Below, in pieces: positions 22,021 through 30,250 of a DNA stretch of 64,000 nt. This DNA is from Rhizobium sp. (lineage in GTDB: Bacteria > Pseudomonadota > Gammaproteobacteria > Burkholderiales > Thiobacillaceae), in the NCBI GenBank assembly GCA_019459285.1, contig JAIBEL010000029.1, positions 1 through 64,000 of the forward strand, read 5' to 3'. Position 1 is the first letter of the stretch. The number at the start of each line of letters is the position of its first letter. The translations under genes were made by a program, and so were the position numbers. A model generated the notes under the pieces. The model did not search any database. It saw only the letters and a program-made list of their open reading frames with translations, and was not told the DNA's origin.

Positions 22021-22369
22021 ATAGGGACTTTGCAGTTTCGCTGGCCGGGGGTAGCCCGGCAGCTAGCACCTTTCTTGCCTTGCCAAGAAAAGTGACCCCG
22101 ACAGCTCCGAATCCCCGAAAATCAAGCCAGCCGGACGGGCGATGAAGAACTTACCCCGCCTTGCTGTTTTTTTGATTTGGTTTGTTGAAGCCTCTTTTGA
22201 GGCGTCGGGAATCTTTACAATCCGAAATGTTAAAACCATAAGAATTGAGCTTGCACCAAGACAGGGAAATCTCTAACCAATTGAAATTAATGGGTTATGC
22301 GTTTTTCTGATTTACTCTGGCATAGGCGGTGCTTAATGCAGGCGCGTTATCAACAAAAATAGAGCCGCA
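22021..22369. other. Intergenic region before the HAF-repeat gene
   Basis: No gene is seen. An imperfect hairpin (CTTTCTTG...CAAGAAAAG) lies at about 22068-22094. The last about 200 bp are visibly AT-richer than the flanking DUF853 gene, marking the left edge of a composition change that continues to about 23750. No convincing sigma-70 promoter was identified. Confidence 0.5.
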
Positions 22370-23563
22370 ATGCAACTACATAACAAATTGTTTAAATCGC
22401 TGACGCTAACTGTGAGCCTTGTACTCGCTCCCCCTGCAGGCGCAACATCCTATTCCGTCTTGGCACTAGGTAACTGGTTTGGGGGATACAGTACCGCTTA
22501 TGGCATTAACGAAAGCGGACAAATAGCAGGAGATGCCATGACAGGTGCTTACTCGTCTATTGGCTTCATCTCCGGCCCTGATGGAGTAGGCACGATGGGC
22601 CTAGGCACTCTAGGCGGATATCAAAGCAACGCTAGAGGCATCAATCTCAGCGGGCAGGTAGTAGGGTGGGCTGGAACCAGCAGTGGCGATGCCCATGCCT
22701 TCATCACAGGCCCCAATGGAATGGGGATGACCGACCTGGGCACCTTAGGTGGACCTAACAGTTCCGCCATTAGTATCAATGATAGTGGGCAGGTGGCGGG
22801 GGGAGCCTACATAAACAGTACCGTAATTCATGCCTTCATCACTGGCCCCAATGGGATGGGGATGACCGACCTTGGCACTCTAGGTGGAGTTAGTAGCAGC
22901 GCGACTGGTATTAATGCACGTGGGCAGGTAGTGGGGAATTCCGCGACCGGCTCCGGCTCAGGTCATGCTTTTATTACTGGACCAAACGGAGTGGGCATGA
23001 ATGACCTCGGCACATTGGGTGGTGCGGGTAGTTACGCGAGAGGCATCAACGCGAACGGGCAGGTAGCAGGAGGAGCTATGATTTTGAATGGCTCTACTCA
23101 TGCCTTTCTCACTGGCCCGAATGGAACAGGCATGAATGACGTGGGTACCCTCCTAGGAGGCGGATGGAGCGATGCCTATGGCATCAACACGAGCGGGCAG
23201 GTGGTCGGGTGGGGAGGCTCAAGCACAGGCGTGTCGCATGCCTTCGTTACAGGTGTGAATGGGGAGGGAATAACCGATCTAAATGATTTAGCTTCGCTAC
23301 AAGGCGACTATTTCATGTGGGCTGGAGGCATTAATGATCAGGGGCAAATCATAGCCCAAAGCAGCTCTGGCCAAAGTTATCTGCTGACCCCCGTACCTGA
23401 GCCAGAGACCTTTGTACTAATGTTGGCAGGCTTAGGTTTGGTGAGATACGCTGCACGCAAAAAACAGAAATCTCAACGCAAGGTGGAAACCTTGGATAAA
23501 GAGTCAATAAGTGAAGCGCACTGTGCCGAATGGCGTCTCAACATACGCGCTCAAACCACTTAG
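22370..23563 (+). CDS. HAF-repeat extracellular protein with PEP-CTERM signal
   Basis: 397 residues. The signal peptide ends near PAGATS. About seven repeats follow, each with INxSGQVxG, HAFITGPNGxGM and DLGTLGG. A C-terminal PEP-CTERM sorting signal reads VPEPETFVLMLAGLGLV then RYAARKKQK. PEP-CTERM proteins are processed by exosortase and linked to exopolysaccharide export. Exosortase is not in the window. Oddly, about 30 further residues follow the basic cluster, where the signal normally ends the protein. Base composition is lower in GC than its neighbours, so recent acquisition is likely. Confidence 0.85.
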   Translation: MQLHNKLFKSLTLTVSLVLAPPAGATSYSVLALGNWFGGYSTAYGINESGQIAGDAMTGAYSSIGFISGPDGVGTMGLGTLGGYQSNARGINLSGQVVGWAGTSSGDAHAFITGPNGMGMTDLGTLGGPNSSAISINDSGQVAGGAYINSTVIHAFITGPNGMGMTDLGTLGGVSSSATGINARGQVVGNSATGSGSGHAFITGPNGVGMNDLGTLGGAGSYARGINANGQVAGGAMILNGSTHAFLTGPNGTGMNDVGTLLGGGWSDAYGINTSGQVVGWGGSSTGVSHAFVTGVNGEGITDLNDLASLQGDYFMWAGGINDQGQIIAQSSSGQSYLLTPVPEPETFVLMLAGLGLVRYAARKKQKSQRKVETLDKESISEAHCAEWRLNIRAQTT

Positions 23564-23690
23564 TCACCCCCGCCCTGTTTTTGACCTTTTCCCCTCACAG
23601 CCCCATCGAAAATTTCATTAGCCAAGCAAAAGCTGGGCGAGTTCTTAGCTGTCCTGCCGGCAAACTCAAATGTCGGGGCGCTTTTTCTTG

Positions 23691-23727
23691 AGTTATTTTC
23701 TTTGTCAATTCGACAAAGAAAATAACT
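23691..23727. terminator. 16-bp perfect inverted repeat, probable bidirectional terminator
   Basis: AGTTATTTTCTTTGTC and its exact complement are separated by a 5-base loop. It lies between the convergent HAF gene and trpC. The stem is AT-rich, so it may be weak as a terminator. It could also be a boundary remnant of the low-GC segment. Confidence 0.5.
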
Positions 23728-23756
23728 GGCTGCCCCCCCGACCAACGAAATGTTAA

Positions 23757-24548
23757 TTAGTCGGCAAATAGCCGCGCCAACTCCGCCCCCGGGTCAGCCG
23801 CGCGCATGAAGGCCTCGCCGACCAGGAAGCCGTTGACCTGGTGGCTGCGCATGGTCGCGACGTCGGCCGGCGCGAGGATGCCGGACTCGGTGATGACGAT
23901 GCGGTCGTTGCCGATTTTGGGCAACAGCGCCAGCGTGGTGTCGAGGCTGACCTCGAAGGTGCGCAGGTTGCGGTTGTTGATGCCCTGCAACGGCGTTTTC
24001 AATTGCAGCGCGGCATCGAGTTCATCGGCGTTGTGCGACTCCACCAGCACCGCCATTCCCAGCTCGAACGCCAGCGCTTCGAGGGCCTGCATCGCCGGCA
24101 GTTCCAGCGCAGCAACGATCAATAGAATGCAGTCCGCGCCCATCGCCCGCGCCTCGTAGACCTGATAGGGGTCGACGATGAAATCCTTGCGCAGCACCGG
24201 AAGCTGGCAGGCGGCACGTGCCGCCTGCAGGTAGTCTGCGCTGCCCTGGAAGTAGTCGCGGTCGGTCAGCACCGACAGGCACGCGGCCCCGCCCGCTTGA
24301 TAGCTGGCCGCGATCTCGGCAGGCCGGAAGTCGGGGCGGATCACGCCCTTGGACGGGCTGGCCTTCTTGATTTCGGCGATCACTGCCGGCTGCCCGGCGG
24401 CCAGCTTCGCGCGCAGGGCGCCGACGAAATCGCGCGGCGGCGCGGCGGCTTCGGCACGTGCGCGCATCTCGGCCAGCGGTACGCCGGCAAGTCCGGCGGC
24501 GATTTCGGTACGCTTGGTGGCGAGGATCTTTTCGAGGATGTCAGACAT
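23757..24548 (-). CDS. trpC: Indole-3-glycerol phosphate synthase TrpC
   Basis: The 263-residue TIM-barrel enzyme of tryptophan synthesis has [10 protein letters not shown] near residue 60 and [12 protein letters not shown]. It starts at the ATG at 24548, five bases after the trpD stop, and is last in trpG-trpD-trpC. It is monofunctional, with no TrpF domain. Confidence 0.97.
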   Translation of the reverse strand: MSDILEKILATKRTEIAAGLAGVPLAEMRARAEAAAPPRDFVGALRAKLAAGQPAVIAEIKKASPSKGVIRPDFRPAEIAASYQAGGAACLSVLTDRDYFQGSADYLQAARAACQLPVLRKDFIVDPYQVYEARAMGADCILLIVAALELPAMQALEALAFELGMAVLVESHNADELDAALQLKTPLQGINNRNLRTFEVSLDTTLALLPKIGNDRIVITESGILAPADVATMRSHQVNGFLVGEAFMRAADPGAELARLFAD

Positions 24549-24553
24549 CGTGC

Positions 24554-25585
24554 TTACGCCCCCGTGGTGCGCTGGGAAAACGCCACCAACTGCCGCAGTT
24601 TTTCGCGTGCCGCGCCGCTGCGGATGACCTCGCGCGCCATTTCGATGCCCTCGCCCAGGGTATCGGCACGGTCAGCCACGTAGATGGCAGCACCGGCATT
24701 GAGCAACACGATGTCGCACGCCGGCCCCGGCAATCCATCGAGCACGGACAGCAACATGTCCTTGGCCTGTGTCGCGTCCCACACCTTCAGCACCTCGCTG
24801 CCGCTGGTCTCCAGCCCGAACTCGCCCGGACGGATCGTGTATTCGCTGACTTCTCCGTCCTTCAGTTCGCCGATCAGGGTCTCGCCACTCAGGGTGATCT
24901 CGTCCATGCCGTCGGAACCGTGCACGACCATGACGTGGCGACTGCCGAGCCGCTGCAGCACGCGTACCAGGATGCCGACCAGGTCGGGATGGAACACACC
25001 CAGCAACTGGTGCGGCGCGCCGGCCGGGTTGGTGAGCGGGCCGAGGATGTTGAACAGCGTGCGCACACCCAGTTCGCGACGCACCGGGGCGGCGTGTTTC
25101 ATCGCGCCATGGAATTTCGGCGCGAACATGAAGCCGATGCCGATGGCGTCGATGCTCTCGGCCACCTGCTCGGGCGTGAGGTCGAGGTTCACGCCCAGCG
25201 CCTCCAGCACGTCGGCACTGCCGCTGGTCGACGAGACCGAGCGCCCGCCGTGCTTGGCGACGCGCGCCCCGGCTGCGGCAGCAACGAAGGCAGCGGTGGT
25301 CGAAATGTTGAAGGTGTGCGCGGCGTCGCCGCCGGTGCCGCAGGTGTCGACCAGGTGCGTGTCGTTCTGCGCCGGCACCTTGGCAGCGAATTCGCGCATC
25401 ACCTGCGCCGCGGCGGCGATCTCGCCGACGGTTTCCTTCTTTACCCTGAGGCCCGTGATGATGCCGGCGATCTGCACCGGCGTGAGCTCGCCGCGCATGA
25501 TCTGGCGCATCAGCGACAGCATCTCGTCGTGGAAGATTTCGCGCTGCTCGACCAGCCGGGCGAGCGCCTGCTGCGGCGTGATCAT
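24554..25585 (-). CDS. trpD: Anthranilate phosphoribosyltransferase TrpD
   Basis: 343 residues with the PRPP loop [17 protein letters not shown] near residue 80 and KHGGRSVSS. It transfers phosphoribose to anthranilate. The ATG overlaps the trpG stop (ATGA). Confidence 0.97.
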   Translation of the reverse strand: MITPQQALARLVEQREIFHDEMLSLMRQIMRGELTPVQIAGIITGLRVKKETVGEIAAAAQVMREFAAKVPAQNDTHLVDTCGTGGDAAHTFNISTTAAFVAAAAGARVAKHGGRSVSSTSGSADVLEALGVNLDLTPEQVAESIDAIGIGFMFAPKFHGAMKHAAPVRRELGVRTLFNILGPLTNPAGAPHQLLGVFHPDLVGILVRVLQRLGSRHVMVVHGSDGMDEITLSGETLIGELKDGEVSEYTIRPGEFGLETSGSEVLKVWDATQAKDMLLSVLDGLPGPACDIVLLNAGAAIYVADRADTLGEGIEMAREVIRSGAAREKLRQLVAFSQRTTGA

Positions 25586-26151
25586 CGCGTCCCTTTCAGG
25601 AAATTCGCCAGCATGGCGTGCCCGTGTTCGGTCAGGATGGATTCGGGATGGAACTGCACTCCCTCGACCGCCAGCGTCTTGTGGCGGACCCCCATGATCT
25701 CGCCGTCGTCGGTCCAGGCGGTGATATCCAGGCAGTCGGGCAGCGACTCGCGTTCGATCACCAGCGAATGGTAGCGGGTGGCGCGGAAGGGATTGGGCAG
25801 CCCCTTGAACACGCCCACATCCAGGTGGTGGATCATCGAGGTCTTGCCGTGCATCAGTTCCTTCGCGCGCACGATCTTGCCGCCGAACGCCTGGCCGATG
25901 CTCTGGTGGCCGAGGCAGACGCCGAGGATGGGCACCTTGCCGGCGAACTCCTTGATCAGCGGCACCGATACGCCCGCTTCGTTGGGCGTGCAGGGGCCGG
26001 GTGAGACGACGATGTGGTCGGGTTTCAGCGCCGCGATGCCGGCGAGGTCGATTTCGTCGTTGCGGATCACCTTGACGTCTTCGCCCAGTTCACCGAAATA
26101 CTGCACGAGGTTGTAGGTGAAGCTGTCGTAGTTGTCGATCATCAGCAGCAT
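25582..26151 (-). CDS. trpG: Anthranilate synthase glutaminase component TrpG
   Basis: The 189-residue class I glutamine amidotransferase has [11 protein letters not shown], the nucleophile loop [10 protein letters not shown] and the FHPESI histidine. It supplies ammonia to TrpE, whose gene lies 13.4 kb away on the same strand. It could also serve PabB. It now starts a transcript after a strong terminator, so it must have its own promoter. Confidence 0.96.
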   Translation of the reverse strand: MLLMIDNYDSFTYNLVQYFGELGEDVKVIRNDEIDLAGIAALKPDHIVVSPGPCTPNEAGVSVPLIKEFAGKVPILGVCLGHQSIGQAFGGKIVRAKELMHGKTSMIHHLDVGVFKGLPNPFRATRYHSLVIERESLPDCLDITAWTDDGEIMGVRHKTLAVEGVQFHPESILTEHGHAMLANFLKGTR

Positions 26152-26374
26152 ATCGCGGCCATCCTATTGATTTGCATAGCCCCTGCTGCTTCGTCTGGAG
26201 AGGGATACCCGGCCGATCGTCCGGTTATTCTGTCGCTGCCGGGGAGGGCATCATTGAAAGGGGACATTATCCCCTGCCCGCGCATACCGCGACAAGTTCA
26301 GGACGGGTACTCTGGCTTGCCGGACGCCCTGATTCTCATATGGCCATCCCCCATGCCGGCCCGCCGCTGGCCTG

Positions 26375-26414
26375 CCATGAAAAAGGCCAACCACACAGTT
26401 GGCCTTTTTCATGG
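26375..26414 (-). terminator. 17-bp perfect hairpin terminator
   Basis: CCATGAAAAAGGCCAAC pairs perfectly with GTTGGCCTTTTTCATGG around a 6-base loop. The stem has T runs on both sides, so it can work in both directions. It lies about 60 bp after the c-type cytochrome stop and about 220 bp before the trpG start, so it isolates trpGDC from upstream transcription. No trp leader peptide was found between it and trpG. Confidence 0.85.
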
Positions 26415-26475
26415 CGCCATTTCGTCACACTGGAAGCATGCAAACGGCGTGCGACACACACGCCCACAACGACCG

Positions 26476-27120
26476 CTAGTTGGGCGAGATCCCCTGCAGG
26501 TAAGTCGTCACCGCCACCAAATCCAAGGACGTCAGGCCATGAACCAGGGGCTTCATCATCGCGCCTGCGGGACGCTGGTTGGTCTCCGACAGGATATGCA
26601 GCTGCTTCATCATGTAGTTGGCATGCTGGCCCGCCAGGCGCGGGAAAGTGTCCTTGCCCATGCCCATCGCACCATGGCAGCCCGCGCAGGCGGCCACCCC
26701 CTTGTCAGGGATGCCGTTCTCGAAAATCGCCTTTCCGGCTGCAACCGTTGCGGGATCACCTGCGACATTGGGTGCATCTTTCTGCTGCGAGAAATAGCGG
26801 GCCAGCCCCGCAATCTGCTCGTCGGTCAATTTCCGGGTAATACCCCACATATATTCCGAACCCGCAGGATCGATACGGTCATGCCCGCGGAAGAATTTGA
26901 GCTGGGCGATCAAATATGCTTCCTGCTGCCCGGCCAGCTTGGGAAAAGCGGGCGAAGTCGAATTGCCGTCCACACCGTGGCAGCTCGAGCAGACCTGCAA
27001 CGCCAGTGTCCGGCCCGATACATTCGGATTGCCGATATCGCGCGAGCGTTCCAGATTGACGCATCCGCTCCCCAGGCTCGCGATAGCCAGCGCCAACATC
27101 GTGTACACGGCTGTCTTCAT
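26476..27120 (-). CDS. Di-heme c4-type cytochrome lipoprotein
   Basis: 214 residues with lipobox LGSGC (Cys20). The two heme c sites are CSSCH (44-48) and CAGCH (145-149), in two homologous halves, each with FP(K/R)LAGQ as in cytochrome c4. It is probably anchored to a membrane on the periplasmic side as an electron carrier. It lies 44 bp after the porin-cytochrome gene and in line with sqr, so it may accept electrons from, or pass them to, that partner. Confidence 0.88.
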   Translation of the reverse strand: MKTAVYTMLALAIASLGSGCVNLERSRDIGNPNVSGRTLALQVCSSCHGVDGNSTSPAFPKLAGQQEAYLIAQLKFFRGHDRIDPAGSEYMWGITRKLTDEQIAGLARYFSQQKDAPNVAGDPATVAAGKAIFENGIPDKGVAACAGCHGAMGMGKDTFPRLAGQHANYMMKQLHILSETNQRPAGAMMKPLVHGLTSLDLVAVTTYLQGISPN

Positions 27121-27164
27121 ATTGGAATCCCTTCAGGTCAGAAAAGTGCGTTGCCAGGCCTGCT

Positions 27165-28538
27165 TTAGTAGGCGCCCCATACATAAACGAACAGCGTGTC
27201 GTTGTCGCTGGCACTGCGGCCAAAGCCATCGTAGTTGCTGCGGCTGCCACTGAATTTCGTGTAATGCCAGTATTGCGCGCCGATGCGAAGGTACTGGACG
27301 GGCGTCCAGAACACCTCGGGAATCCAGGCGGTCGTATCCGGGCTTCCGCTCAAATTGCCCGTGATGTCCGCCGGCCCGCCGAAAAATCCGGCATCGGTCG
27401 AGCCGGTAGTTTGCTGGTAGGCCAGACTGGCGCCATACGTGGCGTTGTAGACGTAGGCCCCCTTGATCTTGAGTTCCTTCAGGGTATCGCTCGCATTGTC
27501 GTAGCCGAGTGCCAGCGGGTCGCCCCACTTCACGTTTTCGTGGATGTAACTGATGTGGGCCGTGACCGTGTGCGGGTCGAGGATGTACTGGTATTGCGCA
27601 TCCAGCCCGTAATCCCGGTAGCGGTCGGTCGGCTGGTTGACGTCGTTGTTCTCGTGGATCTCGGCGACCAGGCCCGAGGTGCCGATCATCAGGTCATGCG
27701 GCCCGAACGCCTTGGTGTAGGCAAGTCGCCAGTAGGGCGCGCCGTCCTTGATCCTCGCGATGCCGGAGTTGTCCCCCGGGTGCAGGAGTCCGAAGGGGCC
27801 GTTGGCCGTCTTGTAGAGCGCGAGTTCGCCATAGAGGCTTCTGTTCCAGTAGGCATAGACGCCGGCACCCACCGCGTCTTGCCCAAGTCCGCCGTCGAGC
27901 AGGGGCGATGCGGGTGCGCCGAGCGCGAACGTCGGCCCGACATAGGGATAGCTCCAGGCCGGCGCACTGTTCCACACATCCTGCATGCTCGGGTTGTTGT
28001 TGGCGAACGCGCCGACGATGAGATCGCTGCCCGGCGAGATGAAGCGATCGGCATAGCGAAATTCCGTGTTGTCCGGACTCAGGTGGCCCACCCAGTCGCC
28101 GTTGTCCTGCTGGTGGTCATAGTTCGCGTAGGTCGCTTGCGCGAACAGGCCGAGGTTGTCGGTAATCTTGCCCGCCAGGAAAACGCTGCCGACGTCGAAT
28201 ATCGCCGTGCCCTGCTTGTGGAAATCCACGGTGTCCTTCACCCCGGTGGAGTCCTTGGGGTTGCGGACCCGGGTGTAGTCGAGGACCGCCATCACCGAGA
28301 GGGGCATGGCGCGGGCACCCATCGTATAGCCGGTGAGCTTGAACAGCCGCCCGTATGGGGTCAGTTCCGGAAACTGGCCGCCGGCGTGGCAGGCCAGGCA
28401 GTTTTGCCCTGTCTGCCGGGCAAAAGCCGGAAGCGCATAGCTGGGAAAGGACCACATCCCCAGCAAGACAAGAGCGAGCAAGGCCGGGAGAACGCCCTGC
28501 ACCCTCAAAACATGGCGCCAAGCTGATTTGGTTATCAA
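27165..28538 (-). CDS. Monoheme cytochrome-porin fusion (Cyc2-like)
   Basis: 457 residues. A signal peptide ends near SYA (34). A single heme site NCLACH (47-51) follows in FARQTGQNCLACH, then FPELTPYGRLFKLTGYT, and about 380 residues of alternating amphipathic strands ending in aromatic WGAY, as in outer-membrane beta-barrels. This layout matches the fused cytochrome-porin group that includes the iron oxidase Cyc2. The start is a TTG at 28538 preceded by GGGGAG at 7 bases. Upstream in-frame codons give no sensible leader. It is followed by the c4-like cytochrome. The substrate could be iron, sulfide, polysulfide or something else. Confidence 0.78.
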   Translation of the reverse strand: MITKSAWRHVLRVQGVLPALLALVLLGMWSFPSYALPAFARQTGQNCLACHAGGQFPELTPYGRLFKLTGYTMGARAMPLSVMAVLDYTRVRNPKDSTGVKDTVDFHKQGTAIFDVGSVFLAGKITDNLGLFAQATYANYDHQQDNGDWVGHLSPDNTEFRYADRFISPGSDLIVGAFANNNPSMQDVWNSAPAWSYPYVGPTFALGAPASPLLDGGLGQDAVGAGVYAYWNRSLYGELALYKTANGPFGLLHPGDNSGIARIKDGAPYWRLAYTKAFGPHDLMIGTSGLVAEIHENNDVNQPTDRYRDYGLDAQYQYILDPHTVTAHISYIHENVKWGDPLALGYDNASDTLKELKIKGAYVYNATYGASLAYQQTTGSTDAGFFGGPADITGNLSGSPDTTAWIPEVFWTPVQYLRIGAQYWHYTKFSGSRSNYDGFGRSASDNDTLFVYVWGAY

Positions 28539-28772
28539 GTGCGTTCTCCCCAAAAAATCGACATTGGAAACAGCCTGCTTATTCCAGCACTGGCACGGCG
28601 CCTCGTGCGTTGCAAAAAACATCAGCGTTGCATGGATAAAAAACAAAAACCAAATGTGTTGCATAAAAGAACAGTTTAATTAATAGGACACGCTTATCCG
28701 TTGTTCAAGGGCGCCCCATAAAATTAAACAGGGCCGGTCATCGCCGCATCGCCATACATGGCGCACACCCAT

Positions 28773-28796
28773 AAAAAAAGCGCCCGAAGGCGCTTT
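28773..28796 (-). terminator. Terminator after sqr
   Basis: AAAGCGCC / GGCGCTTT around a TTCG loop is followed by a run of T on the minus strand, 20 bp after the sqr stop. It separates sqr from the porin-cytochrome gene, though read-through cannot be excluded. Confidence 0.9.
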
Positions 28797-28816
28797 GATG
28801 CCAGGCATCGAGGGGA

Positions 28817-30085
28817 TTATTTGAGCTTCTTGATCCCCATCAGGCCCAGCACATATTTCTCGTACAGCGGCTCGGTCGAGCCTTTTTTCATTTTGCGCAT
28901 GAAGTATTTCTCGAACGCCACCTTGGCCAGGTGAACCCACTTGCCTTCCTTGAACCAGTTGACGTTGCGCGGCGGGATTTGCGGCAGCGCGACGAAGGCC
29001 GCGCCAGTGTCGCCGAAATCGGCCAGGCAGATGGCATTCCAGGAGGCTTTCTCGGTGGGCTCGCGACCATCGAGCACCGCACGGATGTTGTGTGCCGTGG
29101 CCGTGACCATGGACTCGATCATGTAGCCGGTCTTGGGCGTGCCGGTGGGCACCGGCGTGGGCTCGACCGGCGGAATGGCGACGCACACGCCGACCGAATA
29201 GATGTTCGGGAACTTGGGATTGCGCTGATAGGGGTCGATGACGATGAAACCGCGCGGGTTGGTGAGCCCCTCGATGCCGAACACGGCGTCGATGCCCTTG
29301 AACGCCGGCAGCATCATGGAGTAGGCGAACGGCAGTTCATGCTCCTTGATCACCTCGCCTTTTTCGTTGTGCTCGGAGACGAACATCTTGCCGGCCTCGA
29401 CCTTGGTGACCTTGGCATTGCAGATCCACTTGATGTGGCGGTCGCGCATCACGGACTCCATCATGCCCTTGGAGTCGCCGACGCCGCCCAGGCCCAGGTG
29501 GCCGATATAGGGCTCGGCAGTGACGTAGGTCATCGGCACCTTGTCGCGAATCTTGCGCTTGCGCAGATCGGTGTCCATGATCATCGCGAACTCGTACGCC
29601 GGGCCGTAGCACGAGGCGCCCTGCACCGCGCCGACCACGACGGGCCCCGGAGCCTGCACGAAATCGTCCCACACCTTGCCTGCCGCCACGGCGTGCTCGA
29701 CCTGGCAGATCGACTGGGTATGCCCTTCCGGCCCCAGTCCGGGCACCTCATCGAAAGCCAGCTTGGGGCCGGTCGCGATGACGAGGAAATCGTAGTCCAC
29801 GATCTGGCCGTCGGTGAGCTCGAGCTGGTTCTTCTCGGGGTGCACGCGCGCCGCGCCGACCGCGATGAAATCGATGTTCTTCTTGTTCAGGTACGGCGCG
29901 GCGGGAATCGTGACGTCGTCGCGCTTGCGCCAGTTCACTGCCACCCAGGGATTGGACGGCGTGAACTGGAAATACGGCAGATTCGAAATCACCGTGATCT
30001 TGTCTTCCGTCCGCGCCGATTCGCGCATTTCATAGGCCATGGTCATGCCACCCACGCCTGCACCCAGAATAACGATATGTGCCAT
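28817..30085 (-). CDS. sqr: Sulfide:quinone oxidoreductase, type I
   Basis: The 422-residue FAD protein oxidises sulfide to sulfane sulfur and reduces quinone. It has the N-terminal FAD motif ILGAGVGGMT. The three redox cysteines fall at C127 (SICQVEH), C159 (GASCYGPAYE) and C353 (NAICLADFGD), the same numbering as the well-studied type I enzymes. The PTPVPTGTPKTGYMIE quinone region and the amphipathic C-terminus FEKYFMRKMKK are present. The ATG at 30085 follows AAGGAGG. It is driven by a sigma-54 promoter and diverges from a FisR-type activator. Confidence 0.95.
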   Translation of the reverse strand: MAHIVILGAGVGGMTMAYEMRESARTEDKITVISNLPYFQFTPSNPWVAVNWRKRDDVTIPAAPYLNKKNIDFIAVGAARVHPEKNQLELTDGQIVDYDFLVIATGPKLAFDEVPGLGPEGHTQSICQVEHAVAAGKVWDDFVQAPGPVVVGAVQGASCYGPAYEFAMIMDTDLRKRKIRDKVPMTYVTAEPYIGHLGLGGVGDSKGMMESVMRDRHIKWICNAKVTKVEAGKMFVSEHNEKGEVIKEHELPFAYSMMLPAFKGIDAVFGIEGLTNPRGFIVIDPYQRNPKFPNIYSVGVCVAIPPVEPTPVPTGTPKTGYMIESMVTATAHNIRAVLDGREPTEKASWNAICLADFGDTGAAFVALPQIPPRNVNWFKEGKWVHLAKVAFEKYFMRKMKKGSTEPLYEKYVLGLMGIKKLK

Positions 30086-30103
30086 GCAGTCCTCCTTGTT
30101 TGA

Positions 30104-30127
30104 TGTTGGCCAGTATTGCGGCCAACA
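30104..30127. promoter_or_regulatory. Inverted repeat at the sqr transcription start
   Basis: TGTTGGCC and GGCCAACA are separated by 8 bp, just downstream of the -12 box. In RNA this would form a hairpin in the leader. In DNA it could be an operator for a second regulator. Its role is not known. Confidence 0.45.
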
Positions 30128-30131
30128 CCAT

Positions 30132-30147
30132 TGCAACAGGCATGCCA
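30132..30147 (-). promoter_or_regulatory. Sigma-54 promoter for sqr
   Basis: The minus strand reads TGGCATGCCTGTTGCA, matching the -24 TGGCAY and -12 TTGCA boxes with GG-N10-GC spacing. The -12 box is about 48 bp from the sqr ATG. The divergent FisR-like activator fits this dependence. Confidence 0.8.
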
Positions 30148-30250
30148 CCCCGAAAAAGTGTCCTGCATGCGGGCTGCCGGGGAGAAACGGATTTGACATG
30201 GCCATTGCGTCATGCCATTTTCCACTCTTGTCATGACGAGAGTGTCAGAT

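Noticed and set aside
26152-26374. trp attenuator/leader peptide before trpG
   Set aside because: No short frame with tandem Trp codons was found. A small GGGG/CCCC stem is present but not arranged as an attenuator.
28931-30103. 390-codon plus-strand open frame opposite sqr
   Set aside because: The minus strand encodes a full SQR with all catalytic cysteines. The plus-strand product is His/Asp/Arg-rich shadow sequence.
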